Shown: in pieces, positions 35,313 to 46,092 of the stretch
Layout of the letters: the number at the start of each line of letters is the position of its first letter
Numbering within the stretch: the first letter of the stretch is position 1
Assembly (NCBI GenBank): GCA_037043455.1
Contig: JAWPHD010011233.1
Location: forward strand, 1 to 64,000
DNA: 64,000 bases
Reading direction: 5' to 3'
From: Cyrtodaria siliqua
Lineage: Eukaryota > Mollusca > Bivalvia > Adapedonta > Hiatellidae
Made by a program: the position numbers and the translations under genes
Notes under the pieces: model-generated
Seen by the model: only the letters and a program-made list of their open reading frames with translations
Told to the model about the DNA's origin: nothing
The model's database searches: none

Positions 35313-36544
35313 ATGATATCATACCTTTCCATTGTTCATCCAGCCATATGAGCTGTAAGCAATGGGGACCGGTCCGTCGATATTTGCATAGTGGCGGGAT
35401 ATCTTTCTTGGAGAGTCTGTGGATTTTTTTTTTAAATAACTATTTCAAATACGCTTGATCAAATAACCAACTACTTTATAGTTTAACATATTTACGTTTT
35501 CTATTCGAATAGTATGTTTATGTACGCTTTTTGCAGCAAACACAGAGCAAATGTTTGATATATATTACCACAAGGGGTGCTTCGTCAGGAACATTCAGAT
35601 ATAAACAAACTTCTATAAATATACGCTTTATCTGAATAGCAGAATTTAGTTTTTATACTTTATTTATGTTTGTAATATTTAAAGTATCATTTGTAAATGT
35701 ATGTAAATGTAACAATGACAAGCGTGTAAAGGTTGTTATTAGCTATTATAATCTCTAAATAGAAGACTGCTTATTCTGTTTATTTGCAAAAACGTTATCA
35801 ATAAGTGTAGTGTATACGAGGGTTGTACAGAAAATAGATTTACTTTCCTCGCAATTTTCGAAAAATTGCCGTCAGTATCAGAATCAGTTTATATTAACTT
35901 GCATACACTTTGTATCTAAATGTATTTCTTTGTCGAAGCTCTGGTGGCCAGTTTAACCCTTACATTTTGAAACGATTACAGAGACCAATGCAAATACTGT
36001 TAACTAGATCAATGTTTACAGTTGTTTCTACTCAGTCAATAAATTAAACACAGCATCCTATGTAATGTATTAAATGGTATAGCCCAAATTCAAAGAAAAC
36101 ATTATTTCATTATATAATAAAACAAATTAAGAGTTAATTGATCGATCATCGATATTTTCTTTAAGTGTGTAAAAACGTGTTGAACTAATATAAATGTTTA
36201 TATATGATTATTACTGTTGTGCAATTTTCAGTCTTGACCAACCGAAAGTACACCAATTAGTAGCGTTGTTAATTAAATTGATTGGTTGTGTTTTTCATAA
36301 ACTCAACGGCTCCTTATAGAACAGAGTTACAGTAATTTATTAAACCATTTCCTGTATATATTTGAAAGCTTTTTCCGAACTTGTAACATAATGTAATGAA
36401 TTCCAGTTCAATAATGTTGTTATGGATCATCATTAAAGTTCAATGACGTTTTCAAGTATTAAAATAGGTTTTGGGTTTGTTGGTTGATTGTGCGTACGTG
36501 CGCTTTTCATGTTAACATACACTTTTTTATATGTAAAAATGATA
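35313..36544. other. Downstream of the PAN-module gene; no further gene seen
   Basis: AT-rich. I could not assign a polyadenylation site confidently; the first good AATAAA-type words are several hundred bases downstream. Confidence 0.35.
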
Positions 36545-36548
36545 GAGG

Positions 36549-36588
36549 TGAGTGAGTGAGCGAGCGAGCAAGTTAGCGAGTGAGTGAA
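36549..36588. repeat. GAGT/GAGC microsatellite
   Basis: Tetranucleotide tract GTGAGTGAGTGAGCGAGCGA followed by imperfect units. Confidence 0.85.
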
Positions 36589-36592
36589 TTTT

Positions 36593-37177
36593 AGTTATAA
36601 TAAAAGGATAAACAGTTAACCCTTTGCTAATGGAACTCGAATACAGTGATGATCAGTGTCACTATATCAGACTGCGAGTAACATGCGAGGTGATTAGAGT
36701 TTAGTATTCACTGCAGTTTTAGCATCATTAAAGTAGCTATCCAGCCAACAACAGCAACATTTTATAAACTATAAACACCGTTTCTGACTAACGACGATGT
36801 ATATACTTTGAGAATCCAAGCTCTGTACACGCAATATAAACGGCTTTAACCAGCCAGGCCAAACCTTAAAACTGGAGCTTTAAATTAAGAGTTACCAACT
36901 CATAATTCATTTTACGCATATTCAATGAATTGTATCTTATTAACCTGTCAATAAACCTATACTTTTAATCAGCACATGTACATTAGTATATGACCTGAAC
37001 ACCTGGATGGAGTTTTGATTAACAGTTTGTGGTGTAATCTTGCCGTGCTTTGGCGGGTTAGTTTCTTTAAGAAACAAATGGAAAGGTCCATATGCAAATA
37101 AGAAACTGCTGTTTATAGTATTTGGCGTGATAAGGGTATGTAGGATTTATATATTAGATATATTAGTTTTATATTAT
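36593..37177. other. Intergenic, no feature recognised
   Basis: A TTAACCCTTTGC phrase at about 36618 resembles the ends of dispersed elements (compare 2728). Otherwise nothing identifiable. Confidence 0.3.
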
Positions 37178-37408
37178 ATTTTATCACATAAAGTCCCTTG
37201 TTAGCAGTGTCGAACACTCATTTAATATTCCATTGTATGACACACGTGTAATACAACCTGGAACGATGTTGATTGGTTCAGTTAAATCTGTAACGAGTTC
37301 CCATTTCATATAAGATTTATTGAACTCGTTATGAATTATTTTTAATTTTAACTCGCCAAAAGGCTCGTTCCATAAATCTTATATGAAATGGGAACTCGTT
37401 TAAGATCC
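37178..37408. mobile_element. Foldback element, inverted internally deleted copy
   Basis: The hairpin (CGAGTTCCCATTTCATATAA at 37291 pairing with its reverse complement, 37376-37400) matches 7486-7635. The adjacent 37190-37270 is the reverse complement of about 7985-8070. About 325 bp present in the 7.5-kb copy is missing between them. Confidence 0.75.
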
Positions 37409-37410
37409 TC

Positions 37411-38137
37411 TATGTAATAAATATGAAATATTACACCAAGAAATAAATAATTATGCCATTGTTTCGGAAAAAAAATATATACATGAATAAACGTACGCAA
37501 GTGCATGCATGTTATCAGAATTAAAAAGAGTTGTCATACTTCATATTTATTGAGTATATGTTTTTTAAATATAGGCTGTTGTGTATTTGTTGGATGGTTA
37601 AACCGATTGTAGGGCTACATTTACAATATCTGTACCATACGGCTTATATTTAGGGATTTTGAAAATAAATACAATTGAAAGGTTGTTTAATTTTATATAA
37701 GCAAAAAAATATATACGAAAACATCCAGTACATATGTCAATCCTGGCGTTTTGTTTAAAAGGAAAATCCATCATCCATCTAAAATTTAAACATACCATTT
37801 AATAAAAACGTGGGGACAATTTTCGTTATGTTGGCTTTTTGGTGGGGATATATATCGCAGAATAAAATACATATTACCATATAGTCACCATATTAATGCA
37901 TAGCCCGGAATTAACAATCGCAATCCTACAAATAGAGATATTGCATTCCGGCACATCTTTTCTAAGCAAACATACTCAATAATTGAGAGATACGGGAGTA
38001 AAACGCAATACTATAAGAACGCTGGCTACGTTGTAGCTACATGATTATTAGTGATTTAACGAACAATAAATAGGTCTTAGTTCATTTAGTAAGTGTTTTG
38101 GCTGTTCCGGTCTCACTCTAGTAAATGTTTATGACTG
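37411..38137. other. Intergenic, no feature recognised
   Basis: AT-rich, chance frames only. Confidence 0.35.
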
Positions 38138-38167
38138 GAAGTCACGTGGTCACGGTCACGTGACTTC
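38138..38167. promoter_or_regulatory. Palindromic pair of CACGTG E-boxes
   Basis: GAAGTCACGTG and CACGTGACTTC form a perfect 11-bp inverted repeat with an 8-bp spacer. The right half contains GTCACGTGAC, the CLEAR-type site bound by TFEB/MITF family bHLH-ZIP factors in animals. No gene start is evident beside it. Confidence 0.45.
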
Positions 38168-38624
38168 GTAGTGCAATATAATGTGTTTGCATTACGTACG
38201 GGTTGTCTGCTAGAACAAATAGGGGCCGTTGAAGAGCCTGGGATGAATACTTTGGTTTTGTGTGGCAAAAATAATTCTCAAAACTGAGAAAGATATGTCT
38301 AATATAAATATGTTAACTCATGTTAGAATCGAATTAAGTTATTCCGTCAAGCGTTCTGTCGTCTAATAGTCCACTGGTTGCCGGTCAGATAATGACAAAC
38401 TTAATTTGTTGGCACCTGACTTCCAACCTGTGTGTTATAAGACGACAAAACTTTAGAAGGAATACACTATTTCTTAAATAATGACGGTTTATGGTATACT
38501 TCTATGATGGATTTCCCTTAATCAATTGTACAACTATAATGGGGCGACTGTTCTTCAGTGGACGTTTGAGTACTCCATTTACGTTCCACGTGCATTTATT
38601 GGAGACACTCTTGTTTATGAAGTG

Positions 38625-38712
38625 AATAGTGTTAATCCTGATCAGCCTGGGAACTGCTCGCAATGCGTGATAGTGTTAATCCTGATCAGCCTGGGAGTTG
38701 CTCGCAATGCTG
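38625..38712. repeat. Tandem duplication, about 44 bp
   Basis: The phrase ATAGTGTTAATCCTGATCAG continuing to GCTCGCAATGC occurs twice in tandem with two mismatches. Confidence 0.9.
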
Positions 38713-39372
38713 ATCTGGTTTACACTGGTCGTCGCCGAAGGACCTTGATTTGCTTATCTGAGGTCGATCTGGCTTACATAGGTCACATGAAGCAATTTTT
38801 TCGAATTTAAAAGGCTAAAGGTTAACCACTTTGTATATGTTGTCAATAGAATTAAATATTTTGATTGAGAAAATTGTTTTTATTCCATATATTCCTCCAA
38901 CGACCCGACAAATGAGTATTTCAGCTATATGACAGACTCAGAAAACTGGTTATGACATAGTGATGTGTTTCCTTAAGTCCATGCATGTACTTCAGATGTA
39001 CTCAGTAATGTACTATATGTAAACAATATTGTAAATACTGTCGTATTTCCACAGCAGTGTATGGTTTAAAGTTTGCTTAATCCTTATTTTTCACTCAGGT
39101 TACAACATATATGAAATACATGAAATAACAACATAAGGCATAGTACACAAAGTATGATGTTATATAACGGGTTAGGGGTGTACGTGAGATGTAGGTAGAA
39201 GAAGTAAAAGGTGAGGGAGAAATGTGGCTAGAATAACATAATTATATTTAGAATACGAATTGAATTGATTTGGACGTTTAAGTCGCAACAACATGTCAAC
39301 TTAGGTCATATGGTGACTTTAATTTGCAACCAACCATATTTGGCAGTAACGAAGTAGGTGCATGTACATGTA
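38713..39372. other. Intergenic, no feature recognised
   Basis: No supported feature. Confidence 0.35.
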
Positions 39373-39567
39373 CTAATAGTTTCTCAACAGTATAATGACA
39401 ATACGAACAATCTAATAGTTTCTCAACAGTATAATGACAATACGAACAATCTAATAGTTTCTCAACAGTATAATGACAATACGAACAATCTAATAGTTTC
39501 TCAACAGTATAATGACAATACGAACAATCTAATAGTTTCTCAACAGTATAATGACAATACGAACAAT
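39373..39567. repeat. 39-bp minisatellite, five identical copies
   Basis: Unit CTAATAGTTTCTCAACAGTA followed by TAATGACAATACGAACAAT, five times, with no visible mismatch. The unit length is a multiple of three, so one plus frame stays open, giving a 13-residue peptide repeat with no other sign of being translated. Confidence 0.97.
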
Positions 39568-40340
39568 GTGTTTTATGAAAACGAAGTATGTTAAGCGTTA
39601 CAGGACATGTACCTTAAATGGAATAAGTTGTTAAATAAAATTGAAGTGGGCTTTCGTTTCAAAATAATTTGTACTTTTCATGTTATGACTTAACATTCAA
39701 ATAAAACATATAGCAATATAGGCATTTAGCCGCATACAAGAGGTTGATATGGCAAATCTGCTTTGAATGATGTATACACAATCAATAGAAAAACAATACG
39801 AGGAACATTAGCATGGTGTCATCATGTGGACACATTTGATACATGACCTTAAGCTAATGACACATGCAACATATCAGACCTCTAGTATGGCAGTAGATTT
39901 GTGTCTATGTCTCATACAAATTTATACAAGCCATTAAATATCGAGGTAAATGTGTTTGAAAACGAAACATTTATGTTTGAGTTTCAAACATTTAATAATT
40001 AATGAGTATTGAAAAACTATAAGCTTTTACAAAATCGAATATAAATCTTATAAACACATGTATTAGTGATATATATTTCATTTTCAAACAAATATCATAA
40101 TTATTTCGTAATTGAATTTAATTGTTTGATTGTCTTACATACTTATTCGATTACACTTGCATTCGAAGTATACTGTTTAACAAGTTCAACAATCAATAAT
40201 GTATACCTCAGCTTCTAATACATTACTAAATATATGCGTTTGATACATCAAACTGGTTTACTCAAAACGTTTGTTCAATATATCAATAATTATATAATTA
40301 TTACAAGCAAAAGGACAAAAATGAATGGCAATGTTAATAA
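39568..40340. other. Intergenic, no feature recognised
   Basis: AT-rich, no supported feature. Confidence 0.35.
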
Positions 40341-40344
40341 AGAA

Positions 40345-40750
40345 TAAAGTCATATGACGTCGCAAACACAACATGGGTAGACAATTATTTGGGCTACCGC
40401 CTTGGAGCGGTCATTAGCAAAAAGTGCCGCTGGGGGTTTATACCAGGATCTAGGGTTCACCAAACCTCACACTTACCCTACTGTCATCCCAATAAAACGG
40501 GACAGTGTAAATAAAGAAATCGTCGCCATGAACTATCCCCTAACCAACAAGGCAGCATTAATAGGCAATATAAGTAAAACAAAAATATGCTCGTGTATAT
40601 ATGAATACAAAAAACAATAGCTAGAAAGTCATACAGAATGTACTAAGTGGCTTAGCAGAAGCGAGAGTAACAAGAGAATAAATCATTGAGGGCACGACAA
40701 AACAAGATTGCAGATAGAGACAGACATCAAACGTCACCGTTCTTTTGGGC
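40345..40750 (-). mobile_element. Family B 3' UTR
   Basis: Antisense copy with the conserved hairpin (about 40391-40416, one stem base changed), TCACACTTACCCTACTGTC, an uninterrupted ATGCTCGTGT target word (40588-40597) and GGCACGACAAAACAAGATTG. Its coding end follows at 40752. Confidence 0.8.
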
Positions 40751-40751
40751 T

Positions 40752-40985
40752 TTAGGTAGACGTCATCATAGGGTCCATCGCACAATTAAAGAGGAAAGCA
40801 TTATGGCGAACTGTAATTGGGTCCACCACCGAGCATGCAGTGCATTTCAAAATGATAGGGTCATAACCTCTGTTGATAAACCTTTTAACAAGTTTAACAA
40901 AGATAGTATGAAAGTGATCATCACCAAGGATCTTACGAAAAATATCGGACAGGGAAAGTAGCATTCAAGGAGGACAGTCAACCAC
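40752..40985 (-). pseudogene. Family B reverse-transcriptase element, C-terminal coding end fused to another family B terminus
   Basis: The minus frame ends VDPITVRHNAFLFNCAMDPM and then MTST-stop, losing the TGQAV residues seen in other copies. At about 40938 the coding part runs directly into the terminal block ATCGGACAGGGAAAGTAGC of a second copy. That junction is a truncation or recombination point. Confidence 0.7.
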
Positions 40986-41026
40986 AAAACACAGAAACAA
41001 ACACGCAAACGAACACAAACAAGAGA

Positions 41027-41480
41027 GAACAAACGCTAGTGTGAATGTCAATAAATACTAAAAATGTGATCCTTTGAAGCAACGAACACAAATAAGAGAG
41101 AAAAGTAGCAGACTCGGTTGTATTGAGTCTGTTCATGAGAGGTAATTATAAAATACAACACCTCTAACGCCTCCCAGCACCGGCTTAAGCGTTAATGTGC
41201 TTTAAACCAACACAGAATGGGATTGATAAACCCAAAGGAACAGTAAATAATAACAATACTGATTTGTAGTCGGGGCGACATGTTACGGCCGCCACACAGC
41301 TCTAAACAAACGCTAGTGTGAATGTCAATAAATACTGAAAAGGTGATCCCTTGGAAGCAACGAACACAAATAAGAGAGGAAAGTAGCAGACTCGGTTTTG
41401 TTGAATCTGTTTATGAGAGGTAATTATAAGATACAACACCTCTAACGCCTCCCAGCGCCGGATTAAAGCTACAGAGTCCC
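41027..41480 (+). mobile_element. Structured element S2, head-to-tail tandem copy
   Basis: AACAAACGCTAGTGTGAATG begins at about 41030 and again at about 41306, giving a unit of about 276 bp; the second unit is cut after CAGCGCCGGATTAAAG. Each unit holds hairpin 1 (AGACTC...GAGTCT), hairpin 2 (AGAGGT...ACCTCT) and GCACCGGCTTAAGCG. Non-coding. Confidence 0.8.
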
Positions 41481-41668
41481 TATATCAATCGATTTCTTCT
41501 TTGTAGGCGTGTCTTTATTTGTAACTTCATGTTCACCAGCTCATGTCAAAATCGGGTATTTAAGCTAGCAAATATAGCGCAAGAAATCATTTACTCTATA
41601 TACATCGACCAGTGCACATCGTACCTAAACACAGGTAACAGTAATTTTTACAAAAAAAAAAGTTACCT

Positions 41669-41741
41669 TCTTTCGGGGCTCGAACACACGAACTTCTGAT
41701 TTCAAGTCCGTTGCTGTATCCACTGAACTACAACGCTACTT
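41669..41741 (-). other. tRNA-like sequence followed by a T-run
   Basis: Sense strand begins AGTAGCGTTGTAGTTCAGTG (A-box-like), has GTGTTCGAGCCCCG (a good B box) and a run of T residues shortly after, as in Pol III terminators. Acceptor and T stems pair badly, so it is probably a tRNA-derived SINE head. Confidence 0.5.
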
Positions 41742-42006
41742 GAGAAAATAGTATACTAACTACCATATAATAACTTAACATATTTGAACGCAACTAAAGA
41801 TGGATCAATAAATATGCAGTCCGTATTGTCGCACGTGTAAATTAACATTGCCTGGTGTAATACTGTATCGTATCAATATCAAACTAATACTTCGCCTCAA
41901 ATCAACAATTTCTCGACTTGTTACTTAGCGCTTGATGGGTTTGTGTGCGCGCTATCGAATTACGTAATGCCTATTTAGTGTTAAAAATGCTACAAAATAC
42001 CAATAA

Positions 42007-42100
42007 GTAGCAGTGGTCTAGAGGTTCAGCGTACATCTTTCAAATCTTACAAGTGCAAGGCTGTGGTTCAAATCCCATTCCGGGCAACTATTTTTTTATC
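42007..42100 (+). other. tRNA-like sequence with perfect B box and T-run
   Basis: AGCAGTGGTCTAGAGGTTCAG resembles the D-arm of a tRNA (A box AGTGGTCTAGAGGTTCAG). GGTTCAAATCC is a perfect B-box consensus, and TTTTTTT follows within 15 bases. The region between has no proper anticodon arm. Likely Pol III competent once, but not a tRNA gene. Confidence 0.5.
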
Positions 42101-42289
42101 ACATATATTCTGGAGCCGTATATTTATCGATGTTACCTGTACGGAGGCTAATAAAAATTAGAAATTTTATCGATTTCTCCTTATATACCGACTTTTGGGG
42201 TGTTCGTCGATTTGAAACTACTTCACACGTGACTCAGTCATATTCATGAGTTATTACCAGTTAAAATAAGGACTGTACAGCTTTAAGCA

Positions 42290-42485
42290 TTAATTTGCTT
42301 TAAAACAACACGAAATGGGATTGATGATCCCAATGGACTTTAAATAATAACACTACTGATTTGTAGTCAAAAAACGACTACAACGAACACAACAAGAGAG
42401 GAAAGTAGCAGATTCGGTTTTATTGATTGATGATCCCAAAGGACCAGTAAATAATAACACAACTGATTTTGAGTCGGGTCGACCG
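42290..42485 (+). mobile_element. Structured element S2, rearranged partial units
   Basis: Two S2 segments sharing GATGATCCCAAAGGACCAGT-like sequence (the first reads CCCAATGGAC) surround a fragment of hairpin 1 (GCAGATTCGGTTTTATTGA). Confidence 0.6.
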
Positions 42486-42574
42486 TTTAACCTATTTTTG
42501 TCATATTTATTGTATATGTCAAACCATTAAGTATCATAGTTTAAATAAGGCTCCGATCTTGTAATACATATGTT

Positions 42575-42720
42575 CAATACCCCTTTGTGTTTGTGATGTC
42601 GTTTGCATTTTGTATTACTTTTGCCTTCCCGTTTATCTGTTTGCGTGTTTGTTTTGTGTTTTGTGGTTGACTGTCGTCATTGAATGCTACTTTGCCTGTC
42701 CGATTTTTATATCTTACAAT
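42575..42720 (+). mobile_element. Family B terminal 3' fragment, sense
   Basis: ACCCCTTTGTGTTTGTGATG to CTGTCCGATTTTTATATCTT, the standard family B end, truncated upstream. Confidence 0.75.
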
Positions 42721-42798
42721 ATATACCTGAAACACACAGCAATAAAATATATCGCACTGAAACAAACAACAACTACAGCGCCAATGAGATGCAATGCT

Positions 42799-42918
42799 AG
42801 TGACATCACAAACACAAATTGCTTGAAATAGGGAAACTGCATCGGAACGGTCAAAAATACTTTAGAGTGCACCAAACCTCACTCTTACCTTATTGTCATC
42901 CCAATAAAATGGAACGGT
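42799..42918 (-). mobile_element. Family B 3' UTR fragment, antisense
   Basis: GACATCACAAACACAAATTG, a degraded hairpin copy (CATCGGAACGGTC), TGCACCAAACCTCACTCTTA and CATCCCAATAAAATGG. Its end faces the sense fragment just upstream. Confidence 0.65.
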
Positions 42919-42987
42919 GCAACATTGTTTTTGATTGTTAGACGAATCTGCAACTACAGGAAAGGCATACTTTTGACTCCAAGTAAA

Positions 42988-43305
42988 AAAGAGTATGATA
43001 ATGGACCTTTGGAAACGGCCGAGCACGACACATACGAAATATTGCAGTCTCGGGTTGATTGAGACTATTCATGAGCGGTAGTGAAATATGCTAGCTACCG
43101 ATCACGCCCTCTAGCCCCGGGTTGAGCAGAACTCAATATTCATAAAATCAATAGTACACAATTTTAACCATCCCGAAGATGGCATGCATACGGCGGTGGA
43201 CATGGAGTTATTTGCTTCCCCATGTCGTACGGCGTATGGCCCCAGTATCTAATAAAATTAAATGTCCCGAAGAGCGAAATAAACATAATGGAATTCAGTT
43301 GGGCA
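42988..43305 (+). mobile_element. Structured SINE-like element S1, copy 3
   Basis: About 318 bp, from GAGTATGATAATGGACCTTT to AATGGAATTCAGTTGGG. Both hairpins are intact (AGTCTC...GAGACT; GAGCGGTAG with a near-complete partner CTACCGATC). Short frames through it on both strands are shadows. Confidence 0.75.
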
Positions 43306-43689
43306 AAGCCGTATACGAAATATAGCATTATAGATTCAGTGTCTTTTGACAAACAAAAAGCAATACGTTGTGGTCATATGAAATTGCATTTGGTACAGCC
43401 AAATGGTGTCCTGAACATGTCTAAACATTTTGCTGTTAAAATGTCTCGATGTTGTTCTAGATTGTGTGACAAAGATATAGTAGATATTTAATAGTAAATA
43501 ATAAACTATTTCAATATGCGATGACAATAATACAAACTTATACGTTATTAAATAGTATATATGAAAATTTACTTACTTCTATCAAGCATTGTTTCCATAG
43601 GACAGCTGTTTACCTCTGCGCAGATATCTAACTAGTGGTAGTGGTTGGTGAAGGAGGATTCTTTCGGGACTTTCCACGACAAAGTGTAA

Positions 43690-44150
43690 GAATGAGAAGA
43701 ATGGTCACATAGAAATCACATCAGACAAACACAATGTCTAGATCCGCATTGTACCACAAAGAGCAAAGTAAAAGACAATACACACCACAAAGAGTGGTGA
43801 AGACAGGGTTACCGACTTGGAACGGTCCGTAGGCAATAAGGCCTAATGGTTAGCTTATATAGATTTTAAGTGTACACAAACTCGCTTTTTTATGTCTTCA
43901 TCTCTCAAAATGACAAGACAGTGTAAATAAAATTACATCCCATCAAAAGGAAATCTCTAACAATAAAGACCCATCCAGAGAAATTAAGAAATGATTTACG
44001 TATATGTTATTGTAAATATATATAAAACACATATATAGAAACACCCCCAATGTATCCAGAATTGTACTGAACAACCACAGCAGTTGCAGCCAAAGAGAAA
44101 GCCAATCTAGGGTACGACCAGAAAACGGAAGTTTGTGCACCAACCTCCCA
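43690..44150 (-). mobile_element. Family A 3' UTR, diverged copy
   Basis: Antisense landmarks: CACATAGAAATCACATCAGA, the conserved hairpin (TTACCGACTTGGAACGGTC, about 43810), CTAATGGTTAGCTT, AAGACAGTGTAAATAAAATT and CAGCAGTTGCAGCCAAAGAG. Confidence 0.7.
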
Positions 44151-44764
44151 TTTCAGCGTTTCCAAAGATGCATACTTTAGAAATCTAGACTTGTCTTATA
44201 GACTTGACTACCAATACATGTACACGGCACGATACAAGCTTCAAACGTCGTACAACGATTACAAAGTCGATGAAAATGTTTGTGCTTCACTTCAAACGTC
44301 TTTTAACCTTTGCATGATCGATGCAGAATTATTTTGGTTCACTTCAGACGTCAAATAACCTTTACATGACCGTTGAATAGTTATGTTGGTTAGCTTCAGA
44401 CGTCATATAACCTTTACGTGATCGATAAAAAAAAATCGGTTTCAACAACAATTATAATCCGAAAATCAGAGCAAACTAGCTAGAGGAGAGCGAATACAGA
44501 TGTCTAGTTCTATAAATTGAGAATAATGTGTTCGATTCATCTTCAACAAACACATAAACTAATTAAGATATAAATTACATTTAGGATGACAATAGGGTAA
44601 GAATGAGGTTCTATAACCTGGTTTAAAGCCCTAGCGGCCATTTTCCACGGGGAGTTCAATGTCAGTTATCATTAGTCAACCACTTAAACATAGAATGTTT
44701 CTTAGTAAAATGAGTAGTGTTATTCCATTAATGTATGCGATAATGAATGATCTTACACAATGTA

Positions 44765-45244
44765 AAAATGAGATATAGGGTCGTATAGAAATCACAGCGT
44801 CCGAACGCAATGGCATCGTAGGTCCGCACTGTACTACAAACATGGACTTGATAATACAATGAAAGATACAAAAAACAACAGAAAGTGTAGTGAAGACAGG
44901 GTTACCGACTTGGAATGGTCAGTAGCAATAAGGTCTACTGGTTAGCTTGAATTGATTTTATATGCGCACAATCCTCGCTATTATCCTGTCTTCAGCGCCC
45001 AAATAGACAAGACAGTGTAAACAAAACTACATCACATCAAAAGGAATTATCTAACAATAAAGTCCACATCCAGAGAAACTAACTCAAGAAACACATACAA
45101 AATAATAAACATCTCAGGATGTATCCAGAATCGTACTGAACAACAATAGTAGTTGCATCTAAAGAGAAAATCAATCTAAGGTACGACCAGAAAATCCGTG
45201 GGACGAAAGCTCATGCACCCACCTCCCTTAGTTGGGATTTTATA
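44765..45244 (-). mobile_element. Family A 3' UTR
   Basis: From the terminus (GGGTCGTATAGAAATCACAG) through the hairpin (GTTACCGACTTGGAATGGTC, about 44901), TCCTGTCTTCAGCGCCCAAA, CAGGATGTATCCAGAATCGT and ACCCACCTCCCTTAGTTGGG. It lies directly behind the reverse-transcriptase remnant and has an inverted partner at 50.55-51.02 kb. Confidence 0.85.
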
Positions 45245-45835
45245 GAGTCCCAAGAGGTAGTCCAGTCATCGCACAAATGAAAAGTGAAGCGTAATGACTG
45301 ACTGTAGAGGTGTCAATCACTAAACATACAGTGCGCTGTAAAACCAAAGGGTTATATCCTTTTCTGCCGAACTCCTGATTACATTTGTGAAGCGGTCAAG
45401 AAATCCGTCAGACCCCTTTAACTTTCAAATGTTATAGACCACATCTCCATAAAATGAGGGTTGTGATATGCCTAGTCGCAGAAGTATTTTAAGGTCGGTG
45501 TTGTACTTTTCCAGCAGGCGATAGCATTTACAGAACGATCTACGTAGTTTGTGATAACGAAAACCCTGCTGAAGAAGTTTACTTGTAATAACTTGATTCC
45601 GAGCATTGAAATCTATAACATCATTACACGCTCTAGCAAATCGAATGAGCTGGGAGATATACACCCCGTATGAGATAGCACGAGGTACATCTCCATCCAG
45701 GTGTGGAAAGTTAACGATGTTAATACTGAAATCATCTCTCTTATCATAGATTTTAGTATGAATACAATCATTTGAAATCGAGAGATGAAGATCGAGAAAT
45801 GCTGCTACTGTATCCGAACTGTTGGCTTTATTCAA
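45245..45835 (-). pseudogene. Reverse-transcriptase element family A, C-terminal region
   Basis: The open part (45425-45835) reads from the region after the catalytic palm (FLDLHLSISNDCIHTKIYDK, GVYISQLIRFARACNDVIDF, KLLQQGFRYHKLRRSF). Its stop is a TGA where the sister copy at 50.3 kb has CGA (Arg), and a 1-nt deletion follows, so the C-terminal extension to about 45245 is frameshifted. Upstream palm motifs are lost. I place it among Penelope-like or related retroelements by overall pattern; the clade is not proven. Confidence 0.7.
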
Positions 45836-45894
45836 CGTGAGCTCTGGTGGATAAATGTTAGTAACAATTGGAATTGTGATGTGTTATACATTAA

Positions 45895-45962
45895 CTTACT
45901 GTGTGTGTTTGTGGTTGTCCTTGAATGCTGCTTTTCCTGTTCGATTTTTTATCTATATTTAC
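45895..45962 (+). mobile_element. Family B terminal scrap, sense
   Basis: GTGTGTTTGTGGTTGTCCTT to TTCCTGTTCGATTTTTTATC. Confidence 0.6.
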
Positions 45963-46092
45963 TGTATTAGTATATTTATCAACACATAGTCAACACATTT
46001 AGTTGTATGTATATGTACCAATCTTGTAATTACGTATCGCACGAATTTGCTGCTAAATGTAAAATAATTGGCAAATGTTTAAGAACAATTGG

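Noticed and set aside
38526..38810. Plus-strand frame of 94 codons
   Set aside because: Its middle is a recent 44-bp duplication; no start or splice context and no recognisable domain.
39373..39567. CRISPR-like array
   Set aside because: Units are directly adjacent with no unique spacers; it is a minisatellite in a eukaryotic context.
41027..41480. Hammerhead ribozyme in S2
   Set aside because: The hairpins resemble the general layout, but CTGANGA and GAAA cores are not in the required positions.
42007..42100. Functional tRNA gene
   Set aside because: Good A and B boxes, but no proper anticodon arm or acceptor pairing.
43164..43527. Overlapping frames on both strands at 43.2-43.5 kb
   Set aside because: They run mainly through S1 copy 3 and its flank; not conserved between S1 copies.
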